Origin: Zizania palustris
Lineage: Eukaryota; Streptophyta; Magnoliopsida; Poales; Poaceae
DNA: 64,000 nucleotides
Assembly (NCBI GenBank): GCA_019279435.1
Contig: JAAALK010000283.1
Span: 62,850,642-62,914,641 of the forward strand
Direction: 5' to 3'
The position numbers and the translations under genes are program-made. Shown piece by piece: positions 24,975 through 37,012 of the stretch. Positions within the stretch are counted from its first letter, which is position 1. Each line of letters starts with the position of its first letter. The notes beneath the pieces were generated by a model. The model ran no database searches, was not told where the DNA came from, and worked only from the letters and a program-made list of their open reading frames with translations.

Positions 24975-24977
24975 CTA
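24975..24977 (-). promoter_or_regulatory. In-frame UAG between gag and pol (putative readthrough site)
   Basis: UAG lies in the same frame as both gag and pol, 18 bases before the first pol residue shown. The identical arrangement exists in the independent copy 1 at 4653-4655. In the soybean Sirevirus SIRE1, gag and pol are also separated by one stop codon that is suppressed. The sequence after the stop here (GCG) is not the classical CARYYA context. Confidence 0.6.
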
Positions 24978-25276
24978 CACATGATAAGAATGTCTCGATC
25001 GCTCAGTGCTGGGGTGAGTGAAATAATGACGAGGCATCCAGCACTGAGTGACACGAGTAGTAGGAACAGTAAAAGCAGACGGTCTACGCACATAATAATC
25101 AGAATGACGCAAAGTGCGAGGTCTACCTACATGCTGTGAATGAACAACATGTCGAGGTCTCCTACTCTGACGAGGTACAAATCTGCTAGCCCGATGTCTA
25201 CCACCATATGGAACATGGTGAAGAACTCGAGGAGCAAAACCTCTCCGAGAAGCACGAGGAGCCTCAAAATCAGGAC

Positions 25277-28200
25277 TGTAACACCCCAAATTTTCAAAGC
25301 AATAAAAATATTATTAAATTCAAATTCTTGGAATTATTATTTCTGAAAATACTTTTAATACTCCTTTATACCCTTTTTAACTACAACATAGAGTAGATGG
25401 CCAAACTAGGAGGTGAAAATTTTTGTATATGATCCTAAAGCCAAGAAATGTTTTTGAGAATTTTTATAAATTTTTATCCACTCTGGAAATACCCCAAAAT
25501 ATTTAATCCATTTTCTGCAATTATTTTAAATCTGAAAACCTTAGTAACAGTACTGGGCTCCCCTCCCTCCCTTCTCTCTCTCCCGGCCGGCCCAGCCCGT
25601 TACCCCGCGCGCCTCTGGCTGACAAGCCGACCCCACCTGTCGGCACCGATTTCCTCCCCTCGCGCGCGCACCCGACAACCCGGCCCCACCCGTCAGCTGC
25701 CTCCCTCGCTCGCCCGCGCTCGCTGGCCAGTGGACCCCACTCGTCAGGCCCGTCGTCAACCTCGTGCCATCGCCCCCAAATCGCGCCGGCCGACGACCTC
25801 GCCTCGGATCCGCCTCGCCGGCCCGTCCCCCATTAAATTGCCGCCATTACTCGGTCCCCCGCGTCGCGCCGACCGTTTCCCCCCGTTAAAACACGCCTTT
25901 AAGCCGCAGGATCACCGCTGCCGTGCATGGCCGAGCCCTCGCCCGCGAATAAAACCTCCCCCTCGGCTTTCCTTGCATGCAACCCTCGCCGACGCCACTA
26001 TTTATACCCCTGGCCTCCGCCGCGTTCGACCCCCACGCCCAATCGCCGCGAGAACGAACAGAGCGCCCTCCATTCGCCTTTTAGCGCTTTCCCCCTGCTT
26101 CACCTCTGGCCGCCCCTCGCCGTCGCCTCGGACCACCCCGGCCCGCGCCTCCGCCACCGTCGTCACCGCAAGGACGTCCCCTACCTCGGCCACGCCTCCG
26201 CTGGTCAAGGAGATCGCCGGAACACCGTCGCCGTCGAGTACCCGAGGAACCTTCCGCGTCTACCCTCGCCGCCGGCCACGCCCCGTCGACCCCACGCCTC
26301 GCCTAAGGTACCGTCGTGACCGCCGTAGTGCCCTCTTTCCATTTCCAGGCTTAGCTAGGGCCGCCGTCGCTCGCCGTGGCCGCTGGCCCGCTCGCCGTCG
26401 TCGGAGAAGACGACCGGCACGGGTCGAGTACCAGTGCCGTGTCGGATCTGATCCCGACCGTGCGATCGCGATCGGATGACACGCGTGAGCCCACGTACGC
26501 GATCTAATCCGCACCGTCGGATCTGGTCGAAGCGTTACGTTTTGATCTCACGTGTTCGTTTTCATTTAAAACCGGCGTGCGATCTCGTGCGTCCACGTGG
26601 TACCCCTTCGCACGTTTTAATCCTGACCGTCCATCGTAACTTACGCGCCCCGCCTCGCCCTCGCGCGTCGGATCTGGATCCGACGGTCCAGATCGACCCG
26701 GCGCACGCGCATAGTGCGCGGGTTCACCGTGGGCCTGGCTCACCGTGGACCCGAGGAGTTTAAAAATTGAAAATGAATTTCAGAAATACTTTTAAACTTG
26801 TAAAATTCATATCTAATGCATTTGAACTCTAAAAATTGCCATTCCAATTTCAGAAAATTCATAAAATTATTCTCTACATGTTTATGCAATAAAAACAGTA
26901 GGTTTACTTTGACATTTTCATGTTTATTCAAATAAATATTTAAATGCCTTTAGGATTAAAATATGAACTCAAATGTTTGAACTTCAGAAAAATTCATATT
27001 TATTCCCTTCTATTCATGTACTGCAAAACACTAAATTACCATGAACTTTTCATTTCAAAACTTATTAGGGAACTTAATATGGGACTATTCACATTTAAAC
27101 ATTTGTTTTCTAAAAAGGACAACCCTTCATTTTAGTCCCTTTAAAATTATTTATGAAATAGCTTTCAGAACCTTAACAATGGAGATTATTTTACTTTTAA
27201 TCAAACCAACAGTAACTTATGTGCTATTAATGTAATGTTATATTGTTTGATTGAATGTGCTCTTTTTATTTTGCTTCATTATATTAAAAAGACTACGACG
27301 TCGCCGAGGAGCCGGAGTACTTCCCGGAAGTTCCTCCCTCCCCATTCGCTGAACAAGGCAAGTCACCAAACAATTCTTTTGAACATATTGAACCCATGTT
27401 TGAATTGACTATCGCTAAAACACATAGGTTATATATGCATTAGTCAAACGAACCCTTACATTATATTTATTTAGGATCCCCCGACCTTGATGTGCAACCC
27501 AAGCCATGCTATCTCGCCTAACCTCCTTGTCACCATATGATCAATGATATTAGCTAGTGTCCAATGTATTGACACGGCCGCTATAGGATAAAAATGAGTC
27601 GTAGCAAAATGGTTCTATTATATGATCCCCGTTACTTCTTATCCTTGGAAATTCTGTTGGTGATGAGTCATGGTTGTGAGTGTATGCATGGTGGGTTCCG
27701 GGTGCAAGCTATGGCATTGGTCAGTAGCACCCGGGGCACTATAAGGACCGGTCTGAGGGATCCGTTGCAATGCACTTACGTACTAACCACAAGTCTAGTG
27801 GGTAAGTCCTAACTAAGGTATGGGTTGTTCCAAACCGAGGCCACCATTTGGAGATGGGTCGAGTTGCACCTGCGGGTGACTTGTACCAATGTGGCGCAAA
27901 AGGGGGTGCGACGTTAGCCGGGATGCGGCCCGGTGCGCCGGCGAAACCTAGAGCGGGTGGTTATCGCTTGGAACATCTCATATTGGGGTTTTGGCACGAG
28001 TTCCCGTGAAATGGGTCATCTCGTTTGGGATGAGTGCGTGCCTTGTGGGTACAGTAGTACATCTCTGATCAGAGTCTTAAATCTTTTCGAAAAGCCGAGC
28101 CCACGGTCAAGGGCGGGTTGCGTGACATCCCCCAGTTAGTTTATTTTGAATATGCATGTGCATGATGGATTGACATGTAAGGACTGTTGAGCGAGGTGGG

Positions 28201-28661
28201 GCTGACTGTACCCCTCGAGTTAGTCGATGTTGATGATGCTCATGTTTACTTTCCGCACGATTAAAATATGATTACACTAAATGCCATAACTGCAACTGCA
28301 TTATTCTGCAATGTTAGCCATTACCCTTCCTTGTTTATTATCCTGCATTATTATTTGCATTTGCGGTGGCTTGTTGAGTACTTTTTGTACTCATACCCGT
28401 TGGACCCCACAGAGGATGCTTACTTTGAAGACGGTCTGGAGTAGCAACCCAGTCGAGAAGAAAGATCCTGAAGAAGATGTTCGTCATGCCGTTTTCTAAT
28501 TATTTCACTTTGCCGTTTTTATTAAAACAATGATGTAATAAATATGGTCTGCGTACCATGAACAATGTCGTATGTACGGTTGTCGCATGATGAACCTCTT
28601 GTATTATTGTTTTTCTTATGAAATTCAATAATGTCTCGATTTGTTAAATCGGGGCGCTACA
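25277..28661 (+). mobile_element. Tekay-like solo LTR nested in gag
   Basis: Starts TGTAACACCCC and ends AAATCGGGGCGCTACA, 3,385 bp, flanked by AGGAC on both sides (25272-25276 and 28662-28666). No retrotransposon coding sequence lies inside. A single LTR with a perfect 5-bp duplication is the classic product of recombination between the two LTRs of a full element. It belongs to the same family as the LTRs at 5125-8655 and 13345-16431 but lies in the opposite orientation. GC-rich open frames at 25448-26760 are regarded as accidental. Confidence 0.95.
25998..26009 (+). promoter_or_regulatory. TATA box of the solo LTR
   Basis: CTATTTATACCC in a GC-rich setting at the place equivalent to the TATA boxes of the two other Tekay-like LTRs. 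A solo LTR keeps its promoter. This one points along the plus strand, antisense to the interrupted gag. Confidence 0.55.
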
Positions 28662-30877
28662 AGGACGATAGTACATTTCAGACTCATGCATACCTAAAGA
28701 AGGGTAATGCATGTCCTGGTAACTCATCGCCTGAGAGCGTCGCTCATCCTTGATGCGACGAAAACAGAACCCAACCAAATGACCCGCCCGCTGACAATAA
28801 GAACAATGGAACACTCTCCTGGGGGCACTCTCATGGGTCACAGGAGCAATTCTCACAGGCTCCTTGGGTTTTCTCTGGGTGGTTTTCTTGGGAGGATTTT
28901 TCTTGGCAGGAGGAGTGGTTTTCTTTGGTGGATGGGTAGGCTTTTTGGCTGGTGAGGTGTCTAACAGAGCTCTCTCTTTCTCTAGGGTGGTGGGAGAGGT
29001 AAAAACAGTTTTGGACTTACTGTCTGAAGGTAACATCTCAAAACCCAAACCTAGAGCTACCCCTGCTCTGTCAGCACACAACTTGGTCTTGGCCAAGAGC
29101 AAATCCATCCTACCCTTTCCCTCAGTGCATTTATTCACCACAGAAAGAAGGTATTCATTTTCAGACATGAGGTTCTCAGCTCGCTCTCTAGCAGTGCTTA
29201 GCTGGTCCTTAAGGGTGATGCAAGTGTCACACACAGGCTGCACATCCTTAGAACTACCGGCCCTCTCCAATCTAGCCTCTAAATCATGAACATGCTTATC
29301 ACGTAAATTAATGCTATCGCGTAATAAAGAGCAGTTCATGCAATCAATAACATCATGAGGTCTAGAATCCACCTCCAAAAGCTGCTTCTGTGCAGTCTCA
29401 AGCTCAGAAAGAGTTTGAGCATGTACAGAACGCAACTGAGCAAGCTCACCCATGACAACAGAACAGGACTCACATTCAGCATCATCAAATTTAGACTTAA
29501 GCATGGCATATTCAGTAGAAATAGTTTCTAGCCTAAGTCTAAGGTCTTTTCTTTCTCTAGCGGCTTGCACAAGTAATCTATCCTGACCAAGAACTACTTC
29601 ATTCAGCTCATCTAATTTAATTAGAAGCTGGTCAGATGATAGGTTTACCTCAGATGAGTCAAGCTCATCGCCGCTGTGATCGCTGTCGGCCATGAAGCAA
29701 AGGCCAGTGAAGTCTCGTCCCTTTTTGTCCTTCTTGTCCTCCTTCCTTGGGGACTCCTCCTCCTCAGAGCTCGACTCCTCAGTTGAGGACGTGTCGATGT
29801 CGCTGAGAGCGGCAACAAAAGCTCTGGAAGCGGCCTTGGATACTTTCTTAGCCATCTTGCCGCGCTTGCCCTTCACAAAAGGCTTCCTCTCCTTTTTGTG
29901 GTATTTGAGGCGCTCACTCTCATCTCTCTTCTTGAGCTTAGGGCAATTAGCCTTGATGTGAGAAGTGTCGCCACATTCATAGCAACCACTAAAACCACTT
30001 CTCCTCTGATCCCGTCTCTCATGATGAAAGCGGGTGAACCTCCGGGCAATGAGAGCAAGCTCATCATCATCTAGAGTATCCACCTGCTCCTTTGTGACGG
30101 AGACCAGGGAGGACAAAGCAAAACCATCTGCAAGAACACAAGTGCCAGATGTGCTTGGTTCTGCAGTGGTGCCACGGCTAGTGCTAGAAACCAATGCCAA
30201 TGGCTGTGGCAAAGAGCTTCTGTGCACAGCAAGAGATGCCTTGGCAATCTCTGTGGACTTCAGCTTGCTAAAAAGTTCATCACAGGTCAATGTGTCATAA
30301 CCTGTGGACTCCTCAATGCTGGATATCTTCACTTCCCATATGCTACGGTCAAGAGCATAGAGAAGCTTGATAGCCCTATCATGATCACTGTAAGCAAGCG
30401 TCCCGTTGGATCGCAAGTTACTCACTATCGCATCAAAGCGAGAAAACATGGCATCTATAGATTCACCAGGTGCCTGCACAAACAGCTGATACTGTTGATT
30501 GTAGGTGCTTTGGCGCCTGGCCTTGATCTGAGTAGAGCCCTCATGAAAGACAGTGAGCGTTGTCCAAATTTCCCTAGCAGTCCTAAGGTGTTGCACCCTA
30601 TCGAACTCACTTCTACTCAAACCGATAAGCAGTATATTTCTTGCCTTGGAATTGGCATTATACTGATCCTTCTCAGTCTGAGAGGTGCGAGTCTCAGGGA
30701 TGGAGTGTTGTGACTCCACAATCTCCCAAATTGCATTTCCTTGGCTTAACAAGTAAGCCTCCATGCGCACCTTCCAGTATGTAAAGTCTGTCCCATCGAA
30801 CAGAGGAATTTTACCGCCTCTATCCATGTCGCCAACAGATCACAAAACCGGTTAAGGTCAACTGGTGATCTTAACCT

Positions 30878-30889
30878 GCTCTGATACCA
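30878..30889 (-). other. Primer-binding site (tRNA-Met type)
   Basis: On the minus strand TGGTATCAGAGC begins two bases inside the 5' LTR. It is the usual plant LTR-retrotransposon site complementary to the 3' end of initiator tRNA-Met. Confidence 0.9.
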
Positions 30890-30891
30890 AT

Positions 30892-32878
30892 TGTTGGACC
30901 GGAAACGGCGACCAGAGGGGGGGTGAATGGGAGCTTTTAAAATTTCAGGCTAAAAACACCCTTCGGTTTAATCCTGTCTTCTGCGGAACAGGCTTCGAAC
31001 ACTACCTTCGAAGGTCTGGTTCGGAGGTACTTCGACAGCTCCGAACACAGGCTTCGCAGGGGCAAAAGTTCGAAGCCAAGAAGACTTCACTCCACTAACA
31101 ATCCTCGAAAATCTACTCTGCTAAGTCAGTGCAGGCTCCGCACATAGGGTGCTTCGAGCAGGCTTCGCACTTCACCCTTCGCAAGAGTGGACAGCCCTCT
31201 GAGGACTTTGACCAAGTACTTGGCAGCAGCAACTGGTGCTGTGCTTCGTACACGAAGGTCTGCACGCACGCAAACAGACTACGCTAAAGGCTTCGACACA
31301 AGAAGCAAAACGGGCCTCGATCAGGGCTTCGCTAGTAAGCTGTGAGGTCTGGCCTCAAGTTACACAGAGCGACAGCACACTGAAAAACACACTTCGCACA
31401 AAACACCCTTCGCCTAGACAGGCTTCGGTGCACTAAACTTAGCGAGGTATGTAACGCGAGCTCAAGCAAAAAGCACATAGAAGCAGGCTTCGCCGCTTGA
31501 ACAAGGAACACAAAATGAATTGAACTCTGGATGAATACAGCGAGGTATGTGGCTACAGGAGCTCAACAGTAAATGCTCAAAGTGTTAAATGTTACCTACC
31601 GAGCCTCCATATTTATAGCCCACAGTTCACCCAAAGGAAATGACTACACTACCCCTAGGGTTTACAAAGGATTTGACTCTACAGAACTAAGGGGTACAAA
31701 AGGTAGTCCACCTTTATTCTGGAGGCTTCTCTGTCAGCTTTGCAGAGGGGACAGTGTCAGCCTTTTTACAGAACAGACAGTGTCAGCCTTTGCAGTCTTT
31801 GACCTTCTGGAATCCTCCCTTCGCACGCGAGGGTGCGGTAGCTTCGGTGAGAAGCCTTGAGCCTGTTGGCCTTCGCTTCACCGAAGTCAGCCTCCGATAC
31901 AGTGACGGTTTTGAGCCGAAGCCGTCAAAGCCCCTTGGGCCTTCGCACCAACACCTCCGGAGTGGACCATCACGACTTCGCAGCTACTCCCAGCTCGAAC
32001 TCCATCAGTCCGTGTACCGAAGCCATGCAGGCCGAAGCACCTCAAGTCAACCTCGCTCCGGAGCTAGCCTCGCTCCGAAGCCTTCCACACTCCGAAGCCC
32101 CACCTTCGGAGTACCACCCTTCGAAGTCCCTCCTTCGTCCAAGGCCTCCGCATGAAGCATTCCATGAGCACTTCGTCGCAGTGCCTCTCCCCGAGCACAC
32201 TCCTCGACGAGCCTCACCCGGACCATGCCTTCTATGCGCCTCGACTTCTGAGACCTTCGTCGGGTACCTTCGAATGTCTCCCTCCGGAGCACACTTAGAA
32301 TCCTTGCCTCCGCAGAGGACTTCTTCCAACCAACTCCGAAGTCACTCCATTCGGAGTATCTTCGAAGTGCCTCACCTCCGAGGACTTTGACTCGGAGCAC
32401 CTTCAGCCGGAGCCACGCTCCGCACTCTCTGCCTTCACCTGGCACGCCTCGACCCGAGGACCAACCCGGACCACCTTCGCAGCCACCGTGACGGAGCTCC
32501 CCGCTCCCCTGGCATCAAGCCTCCCGCTTGACCCAGGTTCACCTGCTGCGAACCTTGTCCGTCGCCTCCGAAGTCCCTGCGCACCACAGACAAACAGACA
32601 AGTGTATCCAGTACTCCGGAGACCTCTCCGGGTTAGCAACCTCCGGTACACACTCCGGTGTACCGCCCAAAGTACCGAAGCCTTCGGTACACACCCAGTC
32701 ATCGTGTACTGTCGGACCCCTCCGACGAGCACACTCCGCTGCACAGCTGCAGCAACCATCCCCTCCGAACACCCTTCGGAGGTACAACCTCCGAAGCCCC
32801 TCCGGAGGTACCCTTCGAACAGAGGGTAAAATTCTGTCAATCACTCATCACAAACCGAAACCAACACTTGGTTTCTCA
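30892..32878 (-). repeat. 5' LTR of Sirevirus-like copy 2
   Basis: About 1,987 bp, near-identical to the 3' LTR. The minus-strand TATA-like CTATAAATATG at 31608-31618 is its probable core promoter. It has the same dense CpG-containing palindromes as the partner. The AGGGT target duplication follows at 32879-32883. Confidence 0.93.
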
Positions 32879-32883
32879 AGGGT

Positions 32884-35800
32884 AACTGAATTTACTGAAG
32901 CTGCCGCACAATATGCTTCCCGTCAGAGTGAAGAGGCAATATATTGTCCTTGTAAAGTTTGTAAAAATGAAGTGATGTATCCGTGTTCAGATTGTGAAAC
33001 CATACGATTTCACTTGTTGAAAAATGGTTTCGTGAAAAACTATTATATATGGACGAAACACGGTGAGATGGGCCAAAATCCTCTTGAAGATTCTGATGTG
33101 CCGTAAGATGCTCATCAACATAGAAGAGGTGGTGATCATACATCCGACATAACACATGATGATGTTGATCAACATGATGATGATGACGCCTTTGATGTGG
33201 AGGAACTGATGCAAAATATTGCGCCTGAGGTGTTGTTGCAGAGAACTACAACCAAAGGATACGATAACTTTGAAGCACTTGACAAAGCATCAAAATACCT
33301 TCTTTACGAGGAACGCCACGGATGCGATAAGCAGTATACTGTGTTGTACACGATTCTTGAGCTTATGAAACTGAATGCCAGCAATGGATGGTCTGACACT
33401 AGTTTTTCAGATCTTTTACAACTCCTAAAAAAGGTTTTGCCAAAACCCAATGGTTTACCATCTGATACGTACCAAGCAAAGAAGATGATTTGTCCGTTGA
33501 CTTTGGGCGTTCAGAAGATTCATGCATGCCCAAACCACTGTATCCTATATCGAAAAGAGTATGGGTTGTTAGAGAGATGTCCGCAGTGCAACGCGAGTCG
33601 ATACAAACATCCAAATGACTGTGTGGAGGACTACAATGACTACCAGAAGAAGAATAATAAGAGGTTGCAGAAGAGGAATAAAAATGTTATTGAAGACCAT
33701 CCTAGAAAAAAGACGTAGAGGAAAGTTCCAGCCTTAGTAATGTGGTACCTACCGGTGATTGATCGCTTGAAACGTATGTTCTCTAATCCTAGAGATGCTG
33801 AACTATTAATCTGGTATTTCGCTGGGCGAAAGAAGGACGGAAAACTTCGGCACCCTGCGGATGCTAGGCAGTGGAAATCATTTGACCTGGCCCATCCAGA
33901 TTTCTCGGACGATCCTATAAATATCAGGATGGGACTTAGCACGGATGGAATGAATCCCTTCGGTGAGATGAGGAACCCACATAGTACGTGGCCAGTCTTT
34001 CTATGCTTGTTCAACATTCCATCATGGTTGTGCCATAAAAGAAAATACCTTATGCTCACTACTCTAATTTCTTGTCCAAAACAACCTGGCAATGACATTG
34101 ATATCTTTCTAGAACCTTTGATGGAGGATATGAAACGTCTATGGGAACATGGTGTCTGTGTGTGGGATGAGCACAAGAAAGAGCACTTCAATCTAAGAGC
34201 CATAATCTTTTGCACCATAGCTGACAACCCAGGACGCATGTCCCTAACAAGACAGGTTAAAGGAAAGACAGCATGTGTAGTGTGTGTGGATCAGACAGAA
34301 TCTATGCATCTTCCATTATTCGTTAAGACGATATATATGTGACACCGCAGATTTTTACCAAAAAACCACAAATATCGAAGAAATAGGAACCATTTCGACG
34401 GTACAATCGAGCTTGGACAGCCTCCACGAAATCGAGATGGCAAATTTCTATTCGAAATTGTAAAGAATATCAAAGTTGTTTTCGGAAAGAAGAGGAAGAA
34501 ATCTGAAAAAATTTCAAAGGATGCTCCATTTAAAAAGCAGTCGATCTTCTTTAGATATTTGCCCTATTGGAAGGAGTTGGAGATTGGTCATGCTATCGAT
34601 ACAATGCACGTTGAGAAGAATGTCTTCGAAAGCACTATCGGTATTTTGTTAGACATACCGGGCAAATCAAAAGATGGACTAAAAGTACGAAGGGACCTTC
34701 AAACTCTCGGAATTAGACCTGAGCTTCACCCACAGGAAAGGGCCAATGGAAAATTTTTCCTTCCGGCTGCTAGCTATAACCTCACAATTGACGAGAAAAG
34801 ATCAATCTGCAGGTGTCTACATGGAATTAGAGTTCCAACAGGATTCTCAACGAATATAAAGAATATTGTCTCCGTAGCAGATTTGAGGATGAGCGGCTAC
34901 AACACTCATGATTGTCATGTTATGCTTGGGCTATTCCTCGCCATCGCAGTAAGAGGAGTCAAACATTCATTTCTGAAGATGGTGATAACACGCATGTGTC
35001 ACTTCTTCAATGTCATATCAAAGAAGGTGATCGACACTGAAGAGTTAAATGAATTACGTAAACAAATGAGGGAGACTATGTGTCAGCTTGAGATGTGCTT
35101 TCCTCCTTCATATTTTGATATTATGGAGCACTATATGATACATATAGCAGACCAAATCTTTGTTCTCGGTCCAACGTACCTGCACAATATGTATGCGTAT
35201 GAGCGTCTAATGGTTATCTTCAAGGGTTACGTACGAAATCGTGCTTATCCAGAGGGTTCCATGATAGAGGGCTACACAACTGAGGAAGTCATTGAGTGCT
35301 ACGCAGATTACATAAGAGATGGAAGACCAATAGGAGTTCCCGTGTCCCGGCACCATGGAAGACTCACCGGTAAAGGAACTAAAGGCAGGAAAATCATACG
35401 AGACAATAGTTACCAAACAATAAGAGAATCACATTACAGTGTAATGCATCAGTTGGCGATTATGAGACCATATGTTGAACAACACCTGCAAGAGCTTCGT
35501 GAAAAGAATGAAGATCGCGATGAGCAATGGATTATGAAAGAACACAAAATTTATTTCACATCATGGCTGACGGATCTAAACCTTTCGATTGGAGAAACCG
35601 ACGAAGAGATGATGATAAATAAATTGTCTTACGGTCCATTGAGCATGGTTAAAACATGGCAAGTGTATGACATCAATGGTTTCACATTCTATACCAAAGC
35701 AAAGGATCAAAAGAGTCAGCGCCAAAATAGTGGTGTCAGAGGAGAAGCAGAAGATAGCACTGGACAAAAGAATGCTTACTATGGATACATCAAAGAAATA

Positions 35801-36196
35801 TGGGAACTTAACTACGGGAACTCTATAGAAATCCCTGTATTTAAGTGCCAGTGGGTCAGAAATCCAGAAGGTGTGGAGGTGGATGATTACGGGTTTACAA
35901 TAGTTGACCTTAATAAGGTGGCTTATAAAGATGACCCTTGGATACTCGCTCAATCCGTGGCACAAGTATTTTACATACTTGATCCTAAAGATGAGAAAAA
36001 ATACATCGTTGCTCCAGGAAAACAAAGAATTGTTGGAGTTGATGGAGTCGAAGACGAAGAAGAATACAATCAGTTTGATGAGGTGCCGTTTTTCGTTGAC
36101 ATATCAAGGATCAATGTGGTTGAAGCAAAACTGTCATTTGGCAGTGTGATTCCTTATCTAGGCACCAATGGCGATGGAAAATTAGTGCAAGGCTAG
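32884..36196 (+). pseudogene. CACTA TnpD-type transposase, main part, with nonsense codons
   Basis: Continues the frame opened at 18575. Domains in order: the rest of the Transpos_assoc region (CPCKVCKNEVMYPC, about 32950), Transposase_21 (33740-34700), a DUF4218-like region (34850-35450) and a DUF4216-like region (35800-36050). Likely catalytic acidic residues are in STDGMNPFGE, PGNDIDIF and MHVEKNVFES, in the order of the CMC superfamily. The whole frame is uninterrupted by frameshifts, but stops occur at 33104-33106 (UAA), 33716-33718 (UAG) and 34340-34342 (UGA), in addition to the UAG at 18590. With the first piece it spans about 1,125 codons, normal for this family. It would cut and join the element ends in the nucleus. 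Confidence 0.93.
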
Positions 36197-36385
36197 ATCA
36201 TTTATGTTTAGCGTGCGTATTTGTAAAATCAATTATGTCATTTATTGTTAAAACATTTTCAAGATCAAATGAGGATTTAATTAATCATCAATAGAAAATT
36301 TATTAAACATCAATAGAAATTTTTTAAAAAAATTAATTTTTGGGGCCAACAGCAAGGTTGAAACCTCAAACCACCTGACGGCAGC

Positions 36386-36442
36386 GAGGTTCGAACCTCG
36401 AACCGCATGGCCCCAAGTAAGCCCCCCGCACCACTGCGCTAC
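36386..36442 (-). other. tRNA-like module 1 (A-box/B-box pair)
   Basis: On the minus strand GTAGCGCAGTGG (A-box-like, 36431-36442) is followed about 32 bases later by GAGGTTCGAACCTC (contains the B-box GGTTCGAACC, 36386-36399). A second, weaker B-box-like copy is at about 36354-36366. No full cloverleaf was worked out. It could be a tRNA-derived SINE fragment or a polymerase III promoter. Confidence 0.45.
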
Positions 36443-36500
36443 AATTTGTTTCTCGAAATGTATAGCAACGTATGCTAGATAACCCCACCAGCGACGAGCG

Positions 36501-36594
36501 GATTAGTAGTGGCGGGCATGATGACATCACCAGCCCGCCACTGCTATCCTTTTAGTAGTGGCGGTCGCATGATGTCATCGGCCCGCCACCACTA
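36501..36594. repeat. Internal cluster of subterminal-type repeats
   Basis: Four copies of TAGTGGCGGGC / GCCCGCCACT in both orientations, separated by GATGACATCA-like sequence. It looks like the terminal arrays of the CACTA but lies about 300 bases downstream of the transposase stop. Confidence 0.75.
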
Positions 36595-36802
36595 AGTCGA
36601 GTGACGTACACTGAGGCAGAAAAATACCAACTTTTTAAATTTGATAAATTATGATGTATTTTTATTGTTAAAAAAATCAAGTTCAACGAGGATTTAAACA
36701 TCAATAAAAAAGTGCTGAAAATTTAAAAAAGTACAAGACAGGAAAAAAATGTTGATTTGACGCCAGCGGCAAGGTTCGAACCTCAAACCGCCTGTCGGCA
36801 GC

Positions 36803-36858
36803 AAGGTTCGAACCTCAAACTGCATGGCACCAAAGAACCCCCCGCACCACTGCGCTAC
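36803..36858 (-). other. tRNA-like module 2
   Basis: Same arrangement: A-box-like GTAGCGCAGTGG on the minus strand at 36847-36858, and AGGTTCGAACCTT-type B-box at 36803-36815. A preceding B-box copy is at about 36772-36784. It is closely related to modules 1 and 3. Confidence 0.45.
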
Positions 36859-37012
36859 AAAGTATTTCTCGGCTATTTGTGCAGTGTATGCTAGATAATC
36901 CCTACCTCTACGTGGACTTTTTTGCATTTAAATACCAATTTCTGTTAATGAAAAATACCAATTTTTGCAATTAGAATATTGGTGTTGTATTTTTATTGTA
37001 CAAAAAGTTTCA

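Larger units (their letters stand above)
24978..30827 (-). pseudogene. gag: Sirevirus-like gag, split by a solo LTR
   Basis: ATG at 30825-30827. The first 720 or so residues (30827-28667) are open, then the solo LTR interrupts the frame. The remainder (25271-24978) continues in the same frame as pol. Features: an N-terminal UBN2-type copia capsid region (residues 1-200, with AREIWTTL), a zinc knuckle CYECGDTSHIKANC (about 282-295), an acidic serine-rich stretch, coiled-coil-like sequence, a basic lysine-proline stretch, and a second knuckle CSYCQRAGHLVGFC (about 675-688). Two knuckles and great length are Sirevirus traits. The function would be RNA packaging and particle assembly. Confidence 0.9.
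18640..32878 (-). mobile_element. Sirevirus-like Ty1/copia element, complete copy 2
   Basis: Minus-strand element with two LTRs (18640-20649 and 30892-32878) and the 5-bp duplication AGGGT (18635-18639 and 32879-32883). A tRNA-Met primer site is at 30878-30889, with gag and pol separated by UAG and several polypurine-tract-like motifs. Large gag with two zinc knuckles, UAG between gag and pol, and multiple polypurine tracts are Sirevirus traits. The LTRs differ by roughly 20 bases and one indel of about 24 bases by eye, so the insertion is recent. A solo LTR interrupts gag, so the element is defective. No envelope-like gene is seen between pol and the 3' LTR. Confidence 0.95.

Noticed and set aside
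25448..26760. Long open frames of up to 343 codons in the solo LTR
   Set aside because: They lie in GC-rich LTR sequence, are open on both strands, and give proline/arginine-rich low-complexity translations. The same region in the sister LTRs has different, broken frames.
28311..28499. Small frame in the solo LTR
   Set aside because: Part of the conserved U5-like region of the LTR; related sequence in the other LTRs is not open.
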